NCBI RefSeq assembly: GCF_024606225.1
Contig: NZ_JAGRPU010000001.1
Span: 1-64,000 of the forward strand
Length of the DNA stretch: 64,000 nucleotides
Direction: 5' to 3'
Source of the DNA: Endozoicomonas sp. ISHI1
Lineage (GTDB): Bacteria > Pseudomonadota > Gammaproteobacteria > Pseudomonadales > Endozoicomonadaceae
Shown here: in pieces, positions 54,205 through 62,602 of the stretch
Numbering within the stretch: the first letter of the stretch is position 1
How the letters are laid out: every line of letters begins with the position of its first letter
The notes under the pieces: model-generated
What the model was told of the DNA's origin: nothing
The model's database searches: none
Seen by the model: the letters and a program-made list of their open reading frames with translations, nothing else
Program-made: the position numbers and the translations under genes

Positions 54205-54511
54205 GTACTTCTGGATAGACAGCTTGAACCAGAAACATTGACGTGCTTTATAATCGCCGGAGATGGTCTTTAACTAATAGCTACCTGACACCGCTTCTGT
54301 TGAATGTCATGTTCAGCATTACGACGATGAGCATTTTGAGCTATTCTTGCAGGCTTGGATTGGAGCGTAAGCGCCATGCACAGGGAATTGTTGTATGAAT
54401 CGAGTAGCCCGTATCAGACAATAACAAAAAAGCCGTTAATGCCTCTGAATTTTTGATTCAGCCTCGCGTTGTCAGCAAAGGGCTAATCTTGTTCTCTGTC
54501 AAGAAAAGATG
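54205..54511. other. Intergenic region with an orphan promoter-like sequence
   Basis: About 307 bp without a gene. TTGAAC (54224-54229) and TATAAT (54249-54254), 19 bp apart on the plus strand, resemble a sigma-70 promoter that would read into empty sequence. No terminator or ORF follows clearly. Confidence 0.3.
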
Positions 54512-55054
54512 CTATCCCTGATATTGAGGTACTAACTGTATTAAATGAATTGATTTGTAGAAAAAGGCAACATCCCGAGCTTCAAAACTAAACACTACCT
54601 GCGATCGTTCAACAAGGTATTGAAAAGTTTCTTCTGAGTAATAACAGGCATAGGTAGGTTCATTCTTGTATTGCCATCGGGAAAAGGCTTCCTTATCAAT
54701 CATCAGTTTGGTCATGAATGCCAGTATTTCACCGGGCTTGATCATACTCCAGAGTTTGGACAGCCAGGCAGCGGGTTGATGGATGTGCTCTATGACTTCA
54801 GTCGCCGTAATAAGGTCGTATGTTTTCTCCAAAACTCTCTCATCCGGGAACACGAGATCATACAAAGCCATAGGCCAACCGGCTTCAGCCATAATCAAAG
54901 AAAGTGTGGGGCCCGGGCCCGCAGCCAAAGTCCAGCCCCCGCGCTGGATGATATGTGAGTACTCAGAGCACCTGAAATAGTCTCTATGTTTATCTGGCAA
55001 GGTCATGGGGTATGGTATTGCACAGTGGGCATTGACTGTTTTCAGGTGTTGCAA
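54512..55054 (-). pseudogene. Class I SAM methyltransferase, internally deleted and frameshifted
   Basis: The C-terminal part (ITATEVIEHIHQPAAWLSKL, FMTKLMIDKEAFSRWQYKN) fits a family of ~200-residue methyltransferases with an N-terminal zinc ribbon, of which RDYFRC remains. The SAM motif I is spoiled in this frame (LAAGPGPT). The adjacent frame encodes the canonical ARGLDFGCGPGP at about 54909-54946. One extra base in the C run at 54908-54911 (plus-strand GGGG) and an upstream deletion of about 50 codons explain this. The start here is a TTG without family support. It is the last frame of the MoxR-VWA-SH3 operon and probably inactive. Confidence 0.65.
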
Positions 55055-55062
55055 ATAGTGTA

Positions 55063-55419
55063 TTAACCACTTTCGTGACTGCCTTCAGCGAATTTGGAAA
55101 TTGGCACCCAGCCCATTTGTTTCTGTTGGTTTTCTACCCAGGCCCAAGCATTAATCTCGCGAACGATTATCAAGTCTTCTCCCATGCTCACACTGAGCTC
55201 TCTCGCTGTGTAGTCTTCCAGAGCCATTCCCTGTTTCTGGTTCAAACGTCTTATCAGGGGCAAGGGAGCCCAACCCTCTTTACCTGAGGTGGCAGTGACC
55301 CAGATCCATCCGGGAAATTCATTATCACTTTTACCCAAGGTCAAATGGTCGCCTTTACTGAAAGTCACTGGGTCTGGGTAGCATGCCTTATAATCTTCAA
55401 TAACCTTGACTGTTTTCAT
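55063..55419 (-). CDS. Tandem SH3-like domain protein
   Basis: 118 residues forming two homologous SH3-like halves. Half 1 has VIEDYKACYPDPVTFSKGD and WIWVTATSGKEGWAPL; half 2 has ALEDYTARELSVSMGEDL and WAWVENQQKQMGWVPI. The ALxDY, GD/GE, W and GWVP positions match the SH3 fold. There is no signal peptide, so it is cytoplasmic. It starts 3 bp after the VWA gene stop and is probably co-translated, suggesting a role with the VWA/MoxR pair. Function unknown. Confidence 0.8.
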   Translation of the reverse strand: MKTVKVIEDYKACYPDPVTFSKGDHLTLGKSDNEFPGWIWVTATSGKEGWAPLPLIRRLNQKQGMALEDYTARELSVSMGEDLIIVREINAWAWVENQQKQMGWVPISKFAEGSHESG

Positions 55420-55422
55420 AGC

Positions 55423-56604
55423 TCAGCTTTTAGAGGACAGTTCTTTCATACCCTCTTCCAGACCCTTGATCGTCAGAGGAAACATTCTGCCCTCGAACTG
55501 TTCATGGATGATCTTTGTAGAATGGGTGAAAGGCCAGCTGTCTTTATTGATCGGGTTCAACCAGATAGCGTTGTCAAAATGATCCAGAACACGCTGCATC
55601 CAGTTGTGCCCCGGTTCATCATTCCAGTGTTCAACGCTCCCGCCTGGTGAGGTGATTTCATAGGGTGACATCTGGGCATCACCCACAAAAATTACTTTGT
55701 AGTCTTTGCCAAAGCGATGAACGATGTCCCAAATTTCGGTCTTTTCAGTTTGTCGACGAACGTTGTTTTTCCAGACCCACTCATAGAGATAGTTATGGAA
55801 GTAGAAAAACTCCATATGCTTGAATTCAGAGCGGGCACAGGCAAACAGAGCTTCACAGTCTTTGACGTGAGCATCCATCGAACCACCGATGTCCATAAAA
55901 AGCAGTACTTTTGCTGAATTGCGTCTTTGCGGAACCATTTTAATGTCCAGCAACCCTTTATTAGCCGTGGATCGAATGGTAGCTTCAAGGTCCAGCTGAT
56001 CAGGAACACCCTGTCGTGCAAACTTTCTGAGCCTGCGCAGCGCCATTTTCATATTGCGATTGCCCAGTCTTTCGTCGTCATCCAGATTCTGAAACTCCCG
56101 TTTGTCCCAGACTTTGGTGGCGCTCTGGTTTCTGCTCTCGTGTTGCCCTATGCGAACCCCCATTGGGTTGTTGCCGTAAGCACCAAAAGGGGAGGTGCCG
56201 CCGGTACCTATCCATTTATTCCCCCCGGCATGACGTTCTTTTTGCTCTTGCAGACGCTTCTTCAGTGTCTCCATTAGTTCTTCAAGACTGCCAAGGGCCT
56301 TGAGTTTTTCCCGCTCTTCTTCGCTGAGCTGATTGATGAATTCTTTTCTGAGCCACTCTTCCGGTATGGTGGCTTCAAGCAAGTCTTCAACACTCTCGAT
56401 ACCGTCGAAAAAAGCTTTGCAGGCTTTATCGAAGCGATCATAGTGACGTTCATCCTTTACCAGTATGGCCCTGGACAGTTGATAGAAAGCTTCGGTATCC
56501 GCAAACACCACATGGGCCTGCATCGCCCTGAGCAGGTCAAGATATTCCCGGGTACTGGCCGGGACACCAAAGGCGCGAACTGTATCGAAAAAGTGAGTCA
56601 GCAT
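55423..56604 (-). CDS. VWA-domain protein (CoxE/YehP-like)
   Basis: 393 residues. The N-terminal helical part (MLTHFFDTVRAFGVPAS, FGIE-type DGIES) is followed by a Gly-rich linker (GTGGTSPFGAYGNNP) and a C-terminal von Willebrand A domain. The metal-ion site is LLFMDIGGSMDAHV (DxGxS) with FVGDAQMSP later. VWA proteins of this kind work with MoxR AAA+ ATPases as chaperone pairs that mature metalloenzymes or protein complexes. The MoxR gene ends 9 bp upstream, and AAGGTGA at its stop serves as ribosome site. Confidence 0.88.
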   Translation of the reverse strand: MLTHFFDTVRAFGVPASTREYLDLLRAMQAHVVFADTEAFYQLSRAILVKDERHYDRFDKACKAFFDGIESVEDLLEATIPEEWLRKEFINQLSEEEREKLKALGSLEELMETLKKRLQEQKERHAGGNKWIGTGGTSPFGAYGNNPMGVRIGQHESRNQSATKVWDKREFQNLDDDERLGNRNMKMALRRLRKFARQGVPDQLDLEATIRSTANKGLLDIKMVPQRRNSAKVLLFMDIGGSMDAHVKDCEALFACARSEFKHMEFFYFHNYLYEWVWKNNVRRQTEKTEIWDIVHRFGKDYKVIFVGDAQMSPYEITSPGGSVEHWNDEPGHNWMQRVLDHFDNAIWLNPINKDSWPFTHSTKIIHEQFEGRMFPLTIKGLEEGMKELSSKS

Positions 56605-56613
56605 CGGTTCACC

Positions 56614-57450
56614 TTATCGACGGGTCATAAAGGCGAGTCGTTCCAGTAGTTGAACATCCTGTTCGTTTTTAACCAGAGCTCCATAGAGTGGTGGTATAGC
56701 GCTGCGAGTGTCACGGTTTCTGAGTACATCGGCAGGTATGTCGTCAGAGTTAAGTAACTTGAGCCAGTCAATTAGCTCAGAGGTAGAAGGTTTTTTCTTC
56801 AGGCCGGGGATATCCCTTAATTCAAAGAACATCTGCAGAGCTTCGGAAACCAGACCTTGCTTCAGAGTGGGGAAGTGAACATCGACAATCTGCTTCATGG
56901 TGCCCGGATCAGGGAAGCGGATATAGTGGAAGAAACAACGTCTCAGAAACGCATCCGGCAGTTCTTTTTCATTGTTACTGGTGATGATCACGATGGGGCG
57001 TTGTCGGGCCTTGACGGTTTTTCGGGTCTCGTAAACAAAGAACTCCATCTTATCGAGTTCCTGAAGCAGATCGTTGGGAAACTCAATATCAGCCTTGTCG
57101 ATTTCATCAATGAGCAGAACCACCTGTTCATTGGCTTCAAAGGCTTCCCACAATTTACCTTTGACAATGTAATTACTGATGTCGTGTACTTTTTCATCAC
57201 CCAGCTGGGAGTCACGCAGTCTCGAAACCGCATCGTATTCATACAATCCCTGTTGAGCCTTGGTGGTAGACTTGATGTTCCATTGCAGCAGTCGTTTTCC
57301 CAGGGATTCTGCCACTTCTTCTGCGAGCATGGTTTTTCCGGTTCCGGGTTCGCCCTTGATCAGCAGAGGACGTTGCAGGGCAATGGCGGCATTCACAGCG
57401 GTTTTCAGTTCACTGGTTGCGATATAACTGTCGGTAGAATCGAATTTCAT
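56614..57450 (-). CDS. MoxR-family AAA+ ATPase
   Basis: 278 residues from ATG 57450 (GTG 57456 possible). It has Walker A LIKGEPGTGKTMLAEEVA, Walker B VVLLIDEIDKAD, sensor 1 IVIITSNNEKELPDAFLRRC with the arginine finger, and a C-terminal lid. MoxR ATPases pair with VWA proteins in assembly and cofactor insertion; here the VWA gene follows directly. It heads a four-frame minus-strand operon and is divergent from qmcA. Confidence 0.92.
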   Translation of the reverse strand: MKFDSTDSYIATSELKTAVNAAIALQRPLLIKGEPGTGKTMLAEEVAESLGKRLLQWNIKSTTKAQQGLYEYDAVSRLRDSQLGDEKVHDISNYIVKGKLWEAFEANEQVVLLIDEIDKADIEFPNDLLQELDKMEFFVYETRKTVKARQRPIVIITSNNEKELPDAFLRRCFFHYIRFPDPGTMKQIVDVHFPTLKQGLVSEALQMFFELRDIPGLKKKPSTSELIDWLKLLNSDDIPADVLRNRDTRSAIPPLYGALVKNEQDVQLLERLAFMTRR

Positions 57451-57667
57451 GATCACAATCGGATTTCTTGATGTTAGAGTTCTGTCAGCACTCTAACGAG
57501 GTTTGTAGCTGCTGTGAATACTTATTTTATATTTTGTCTGATCGGCGATGGCATCGATCAAGGATCTCTCTGTCCTTTGAGAGAACGACAGATTTAGGAC
57601 ATTGCTGATTTTTTCTGTCAGACTGTTTGCTGGATTGATCATACTTTTCAGGTGAAGGAGCGACTAA

Positions 57668-58582
57668 ATGGGTTTTGAGTTTACAGCCATTGCACTGGTA
57701 GTTCTGATCGCTGTGCTGATTGGTACTGGTGTCAGAATGGTTCCACAGGGCTTTCATTACACTGTAGAACGTTTCGGTAAGTACACCCGAACACTTTCTC
57801 CCGGTCTGCACGTCATAGTGCCTATCGTTGATAGGGTTGGTAAGAAAATCAATATGATGGAGCAGGTTCTTGATATACCTTCACAGGAAATTATCTCTTC
57901 CGATAATGCTCAGGTAACGACAGACGCCGTTTGCTTTTACCAGGTGCAGGATGCCGTTCGTGCGTCCTATGAGGTCAATGAACTCTATCGGGCGATGCAA
58001 AATCTGGTGATGACAAACATTCGTGCTGTTCTCGGGTCTATGGAACTGGATGAGATGCTGTCCAACCGTGACCGTATCAACAACATGCTGCTGGTCAAGG
58101 TTGATGAAGCCACCAGTCCCTGGGGGGTGAAAGTGACTCGAATCGAGATTCGGGATATTGCTCCTCCGGGTGATCTTGTGGAGTCGATGGCTCGCCAGAT
58201 GAAAGCGGAGCGTGAGAAAAGGGCTCAAATACTCGAAGCAGAGGGCAGCCGGGAAGCTGCTATTAAGGTCGCAGAGGGTGAAAAGCAGGCTCAGATTCTG
58301 CAAGCAGAAGGAGAACTGGAAGCAGCCAAGAGAGAAGCTGAAGCCAGAGAAAGACTGGCGGAGGCGGAAGCACGGGCAACTGAGGTGGTTTCCCAGGCTA
58401 TTACTAACGGGGACGCCCGGGCTATTAATTATTTTGTTGCGCAAAAATACGTGGATGCATTGCAATCTGTTGCTGCTGCGGAGAACAGCAAGACCATCAT
58501 GATGCCGCTTGAAGCTGGTAATGTGATTGGTTCGCTGGCGGGTATTAAAGAACTCGTGGATGACTTGAAGAAAACACCCTGA
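57668..58582 (+). CDS. qmcA: SPFH/stomatin-like membrane protein QmcA
   Basis: 304 residues: one N-terminal membrane anchor (about residues 5-22), an SPFH domain ([55 protein letters not shown]) and a long Ala/Glu-rich coiled coil ([18 protein letters not shown]). Stomatin-like proteins form large membrane rings and organise microdomains, and are usually paired with an NfeD protein, as here. GAAGGAG precedes the ATG. It is the first of three plus-strand genes. Confidence 0.93.
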   Translation: MGFEFTAIALVVLIAVLIGTGVRMVPQGFHYTVERFGKYTRTLSPGLHVIVPIVDRVGKKINMMEQVLDIPSQEIISSDNAQVTTDAVCFYQVQDAVRASYEVNELYRAMQNLVMTNIRAVLGSMELDEMLSNRDRINNMLLVKVDEATSPWGVKVTRIEIRDIAPPGDLVESMARQMKAEREKRAQILEAEGSREAAIKVAEGEKQAQILQAEGELEAAKREAEARERLAEAEARATEVVSQAITNGDARAINYFVAQKYVDALQSVAAAENSKTIMMPLEAGNVIGSLAGIKELVDDLKKTP

Positions 58583-58599
58583 GAGGATCTGATTGATCA

Positions 58600-59049
58600 A
58601 TGAACTTTCTGAACACTCTTCAACCCTGGCACTGGCTGATCGTTATGTTTCTGTGCCTGGGGCTGGAAGCTCTTGGGGCAGGTGGCTTCCTTCTGGGCAG
58701 TGCTGCAGCGGCTTTATTATTGGCAGCGATAGTATGGCAGCTACCTGAAACAAGCTGGGCCTGGCAGTTGGTCTGGTTTGCACTGGGCAGCCTGGTCTTT
58801 ACAGTGGCTTACTGGAAGTTTTTCCGCCGGGTGAATGAAAAAAGTGATTACCCTCAGCTGAACCAGCGTTCTGCCCAATTGATCGGTCGGGTGCTGGTTC
58901 TGGAAAATGACCTGCCAGGCGGACAAGGGAAGATCCGGATAGGTGATACCCTTTGGTCCGTGAAAGCGCCCGGAGATCTTGAGAAAGGCTGCTCAGTGAT
59001 CGTCACCGGCACAGAGGGGATGACACTTCTGATCGATAGACGTAGCTGA
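58600..59049 (+). CDS. NfeD-like membrane protein (YbbJ/QmcB type)
   Basis: 149 residues: two to three N-terminal hydrophobic helices (WHWLIVMFLCLGLEALGAGG, SAAAALLLAAIVW, WQLVWFALGSLVFTVAYW) and a C-terminal OB-fold (LIGRVLVLENDLPGGQGKIR, DTLWSVKAPGDLEKGCSVIV). This short form without a protease domain is the standard partner of QmcA. It starts 17 bp after qmcA and ends 16 bp before the channel gene. Confidence 0.9.
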   Translation: MNFLNTLQPWHWLIVMFLCLGLEALGAGGFLLGSAAAALLLAAIVWQLPETSWAWQLVWFALGSLVFTVAYWKFFRRVNEKSDYPQLNQRSAQLIGRVLVLENDLPGGQGKIRIGDTLWSVKAPGDLEKGCSVIVTGTEGMTLLIDRRS

Positions 59050-59065
59050 ACATGGAGGACAGGCA

Positions 59066-60121
59066 TTGGGAATGCTGAAGACAAGCCTGCATTTTATTAG
59101 TCAGAATCTGATGAAGTTGAGCTGGCTAGCTCTGCTTGTTCTTTTGCTACTGCTATTTCTTGGCAGCTGGTTGTTAATGTTTCTGTCCGGAGAAGCCGAA
59201 CTGAGTGCTCCGGAGACCTGGTTTTATTATTTTGTGACAACGGCGACTACGGTGGGTTATGGTGATTTCAGCCCACAGACATCGGGCGGAAAAATGGTTG
59301 CTTCACTCTTGGTCATGCCGGGCGGCTTAGTGGTTTTTGCCGGTTTTCTCGGCAAACTGTCTTCATTTTTTGTTGAACTATGGAGAAAGGACATGAAGGG
59401 GAAAGGCGATTATTCAACATTGACCGGGCATATCGTGATTCTGGGCTGGCATCCCGAAAGGACAGCCAAAATGATTAAACTAATTTTTGGGGATATCCGC
59501 AGAGAAGACCGTAAGGTGGTACTCTGTGCCACAGAAGAAATGGATAACCCTTTTCCTGATCAGGTGTTGTTCATTCAGGGTAAGAGTTTGAGTGATTATG
59601 AGCTGCTCAGCCGGGCAGGAGTGACCGCCGCCGACCGGGTCATCATCTACCGTTCCAACGATGACAAGACACTGACTAGTTGTCTGACCGTGACGGCACT
59701 GACCAAATCCGCCCATATCGTGGCCTGGTTCGAACGGGAACATATGGTAAAACTGCTCAAGTCCCATTGTCCGCAAGTGGAATGCCATACCAGTGTTTCC
59801 ATGGAAATGCTGGTGCGATCAGCCCAGGACCCTGGTTCATCTCGCATCCAAGGACAGTTGCTGTCAACACTGATTGGTCCGACACAATACAGTGTTAAAG
59901 TCCCTGAAGACTTTGGTGGAGTGAGTTTCAATCGATTGCTGGAATTTATGAAGAAACAGCATGAAGCTATTGTTCTGGGAGTCGCTGAAACGGCTACCGG
60001 TGATGATCTGGTTCTTAACCCCAATGGTGAACAGCGAGTCAGGGCAGGTCAACTGGTGTATTACATGTCGGCACAGAGAATTCGCTCCGGAGAAGTTCGC
60101 TGGAGCGATATTCATGAATAA
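59066..60121 (+). CDS. Two-helix potassium channel with RCK (TrkA-N) domain
   Basis: 351 residues from TTG 59066 (GGAGG seven bases upstream; ATG 59072 is an alternative). A first helix (LALLVLLLLLFLGSWLLMFL) is followed by a pore loop with the selectivity filter ATTVGYGDFSP, a second helix (VASLLVMPGGLVVFAGFLG) and a cytoplasmic Rossmann-like RCK domain (HIVILGWHPE, DYELLSRAGVTAADRVIIY). This predicts a tetrameric K+ channel gated by a ligand. Its close linkage to qmcA/nfeD suggests the channel works in or with the stomatin microdomain. Confidence 0.92.
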   Translation: MGMLKTSLHFISQNLMKLSWLALLVLLLLLFLGSWLLMFLSGEAELSAPETWFYYFVTTATTVGYGDFSPQTSGGKMVASLLVMPGGLVVFAGFLGKLSSFFVELWRKDMKGKGDYSTLTGHIVILGWHPERTAKMIKLIFGDIRREDRKVVLCATEEMDNPFPDQVLFIQGKSLSDYELLSRAGVTAADRVIIYRSNDDKTLTSCLTVTALTKSAHIVAWFEREHMVKLLKSHCPQVECHTSVSMEMLVRSAQDPGSSRIQGQLLSTLIGPTQYSVKVPEDFGGVSFNRLLEFMKKQHEAIVLGVAETATGDDLVLNPNGEQRVRAGQLVYYMSAQRIRSGEVRWSDIHE

Positions 60122-60129
60122 ATCCCTAT

Positions 60130-60154
60130 CCGGATCCGTGATGGGGAGATCCGG
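60130..60154. other. Hairpin between channel and amidotransferase genes
   Basis: CCGGATC (60130-60136) pairs with GATCCGG (60148-60154). There is no T tract; it may still act between these convergent genes. Confidence 0.3.
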
Positions 60155-60163
60155 GTCATTGAT

Positions 60164-60940
60164 TCACTCATGGTGGTAATGAACCTGGCCTTTCCGGAAC
60201 GCAATGAACTCTCCGGATTTCATAATGTTCCAGTTCTCGTTGGTGGTCAGGGGTTCGGTGGCGACTACGGTGACAACATCGTTTTTTGTTGTCACCTGCT
60301 TAAAATCAACACTCAACGTATCATCCTTCAAAGTCGCTTTTTCAAAAGGCGCCTTCCGGGTGATCCAGCTTAGTTTGGTTGAGCAGAAACAATAAAGGTG
60401 TTTTGAATCCGTTAACAACATATTGAACACTCCCAGCTCTCTTAGTTCCAGTGCCAGCTTGTGGATATAGCGATGCAGTGTTGCAGCCCGGGCAGGGGGG
60501 CTGGGAAAGCGTTCCCTGAGCTTGCACATTAGCCAACAAAAGGCATATTCGCTGTCAGTGGTGCCTACGGGACGGTAATAGCAAAGCGGTTTTTTCTTGA
60601 TGCCTTTAAGCTGGCCATTATGAGCAAAGGTCCAGTTTCGTCCCCAGAACTCCCGGGTAAAAGGGTGGGTGTTTTCCAGAGCAACCCGTCCGGCATTCGC
60701 CTGACGGATATGGCTGATCACAATATCGCTCTTGATCGGATAATTCCTGACCAGCCTGGCAATTTCTGACTTACAGCTGGGATGGGGGTCTCGAAATTCA
60801 CGGACCCCCGCTCCCTCATAAAAGACGATACCCCAGCCATCACTGTGGGGACCGGTGCGTCCACCTCTCTGCATCAAACCACTGAAACTGAAGCAGATAT
60901 CGGTTGGTGTATTGGCACTCATGCCCAGCAGTTCACACAT
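60164..60940 (-). CDS. Class II glutamine amidotransferase, YafJ type
   Basis: 258 residues starting [10 protein letters not shown], so Cys2 becomes the N-terminal nucleophile after Met removal. Further motifs are [39 protein letters not shown] and [13 protein letters not shown]. YafJ-type proteins hydrolyse an amide, probably from glutamine or a related gamma-glutamyl compound; no synthase partner is evident here. It converges on the potassium-channel gene. Confidence 0.9.
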   Translation of the reverse strand: MCELLGMSANTPTDICFSFSGLMQRGGRTGPHSDGWGIVFYEGAGVREFRDPHPSCKSEIARLVRNYPIKSDIVISHIRQANAGRVALENTHPFTREFWGRNWTFAHNGQLKGIKKKPLCYYRPVGTTDSEYAFCWLMCKLRERFPSPPARAATLHRYIHKLALELRELGVFNMLLTDSKHLYCFCSTKLSWITRKAPFEKATLKDDTLSVDFKQVTTKNDVVTVVATEPLTTNENWNIMKSGEFIAFRKGQVHYHHE

Positions 60941-61000
60941 TTCAACGGTCCGTTCTTATTGTTTCTTCGCACTTTCCGTCCCAGGGGGCACGAAATTTGA

Positions 61001-61399
61001 TCAACAGGTGGGTTCCTGCCTTTTGGATTGTTTCCGGTTGCCAGAAGGCTCTGGTGCTTGTTCATTTGTTTTCTTGTCTTTACCTGTTTTTTTTACCGGC
61101 AGAATAATGGCAACCAGAGCCGCCGACCCAGCGGTGATCGCAGTGATCAGTCCTGCTCTGGTCATGGTTTCAAAGCCGTGGGTCATGCCATCGTATACCA
61201 TCGTCAACAGTGCAGGAGAAAGCAGATCGGAACCTCTGGTTAACCACCAGGGTGTATAAAGCAGGACGGCGGTTGTTAAACATAATAAACGCCTGAAGCG
61301 GACCGGCAGTCTTCCCGTAATCATAATCAGGGACACCAGACAACCCGTTGCACCTGCCAGGTAGGCTGCCCAGCCTAGTATAAATTGTGAACTTGTCAT
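61001..61399 (-). CDS. Small membrane protein of unknown function
   Basis: 132 residues from ATG 61399, with AGGAG five bases upstream. It has about four hydrophobic stretches (FILGWAAYLAGATGCLVSLI, LLCLTTAVLLYTPWWL, the moderately hydrophobic SPALLTMVYDGMT, and AGLITAITAGSAALVAIILP) and a Lys/Gln/Glu-rich cytoplasmic tail. No family is recognised. It is upstream of the amidotransferase on the same strand, 60 bp apart. Confidence 0.7.
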   Translation of the reverse strand: MTSSQFILGWAAYLAGATGCLVSLIMITGRLPVRFRRLLCLTTAVLLYTPWWLTRGSDLLSPALLTMVYDGMTHGFETMTRAGLITAITAGSAALVAIILPVKKTGKDKKTNEQAPEPSGNRKQSKRQEPTC

Positions 61400-61719
61400 C
61401 CTTTCTCCTATTGGCGATGGCACCGGGTAAAGCCCAAGCTGGAATGAAAAAAGCCGATAAGAAAAATTCAGGTGGTCGATCCTGAGGTGCCGGCCGATAA
61501 AACTGAAACATTAGTCTATATTAATGCTGGTGTTAACCAGTGAACGCTGAGCCCGAAGCAGTCATAGAGTCTCAAGTTGAGGCCACTTTAACATATGTTT
61601 TCGGCATTTTGATCTTTTCCGGGCCAGAGGCTGGTGTTGATTTCGCTGTCATGACCATCGGGATGCATTAGACAAACTGTCTTATCGAATGACAACAATA
61701 ACCCAACAGGATGGACACT

Positions 61720-62433
61720 ATGGTCAATCTATCTGGGATTGCCTCCTGGTTTGACTGGCTGGCTCTCCTCTCGCTGATTTTACTCTGGGTAGGGTATACC
61801 GTTTTTGCCTATCGCAAAGGACAAGCGACGTCCTGCCTGGCCAGCGTGCTGGCACTCTACAGAAGGGACTGGATGTACCGATTGCTTGGCAGGGATAATC
61901 GAATAGCCGATGCGAGTCTTCTCGCGAGTCTTCGGGCATCTGTCAGCTTCTTTGCTTCCACCAGTATTCTGGTCATGGCGGGTCTGGTCACCGGCATTGC
62001 AGCATCAGAAGAAGCTGTAGGTGTTCTGTCGAGTATGCCTTTTGTGTCGACCAATACCCGTGAGCTATGGGAACTCAAGGTATTGGTGATGCTGATTATA
62101 TTCGTATACACCTTTTTCGAGTTCACATGGAGTCTCAGACTATACAACTTTACTTGTGTTCTCATGGGGAGTGCTCCCCTGATGCAGGATATCAGTGGTA
62201 ATAAAACGGAACAGAAAGTATTTGCGGACAAGGCGGGTTTTATTATGACGCTGGCGGCCAACCACTTTAACTATGGTTTGCGTGCCTACTATTTCTCTTT
62301 GGCCACACTGTCCTGGTTTATTCACCCGTCTCTTTTTGTTATCAGTACGGTTATGGTGGTGGTCATTCTCTATCGTAGGGAGTTCCATTCCAAAGTGCTC
62401 GATGCGCTGTCCGTCAACGAAAAGGAGTCGTAA
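61720..62433 (+). CDS. DUF599 family membrane protein
   Basis: 237 residues with four to five predicted helices. Characteristic segments are WLALLSLILLWVGYTVFAY, RASVSFFASTSILVMAGLVT, FEFTWSLRLYNFTCVLMGSA and AANHFNYGLRAYYFSLA, matching the DUF599 pattern. AGGA eight bases upstream supports ATG 61720 over ATG 61711. The function of the family is not established. Divergent from the small membrane-protein gene. Confidence 0.8.
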   Translation: MVNLSGIASWFDWLALLSLILLWVGYTVFAYRKGQATSCLASVLALYRRDWMYRLLGRDNRIADASLLASLRASVSFFASTSILVMAGLVTGIAASEEAVGVLSSMPFVSTNTRELWELKVLVMLIIFVYTFFEFTWSLRLYNFTCVLMGSAPLMQDISGNKTEQKVFADKAGFIMTLAANHFNYGLRAYYFSLATLSWFIHPSLFVISTVMVVVILYRREFHSKVLDALSVNEKES

Positions 62434-62485
62434 ACGAAAAGGAGCAGGGACTTAGATTAATATTCAAAAAAATCCATAATTCTGT

Positions 62486-62513
62486 CTTGAAATCAAAAAA
62501 CCTGTCCCCACAT
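62486..62513 (+). promoter_or_regulatory. Sigma-32-like heat-shock promoter of htpG
   Basis: CTTGAAA (62486-62492), a 13-bp spacer, and CCCCACAT (62506-62513) fit the RpoH consensus CTTGAAA-N11-16-CCCCATNT well. It lies about 90 bp before the htpG ATG. The -10 box overlaps a CCTGTCCC motif that recurs elsewhere in the window. Confidence 0.7.
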
Positions 62514-62602
62514 TAATTTCAAAGTAATTTATGATCAGGCTGAGCGCTCAGAATAACTGTTCTGAACGCTGGCCTCTGCCAGAAAACAATGTAGAGGGTC
62601 AA

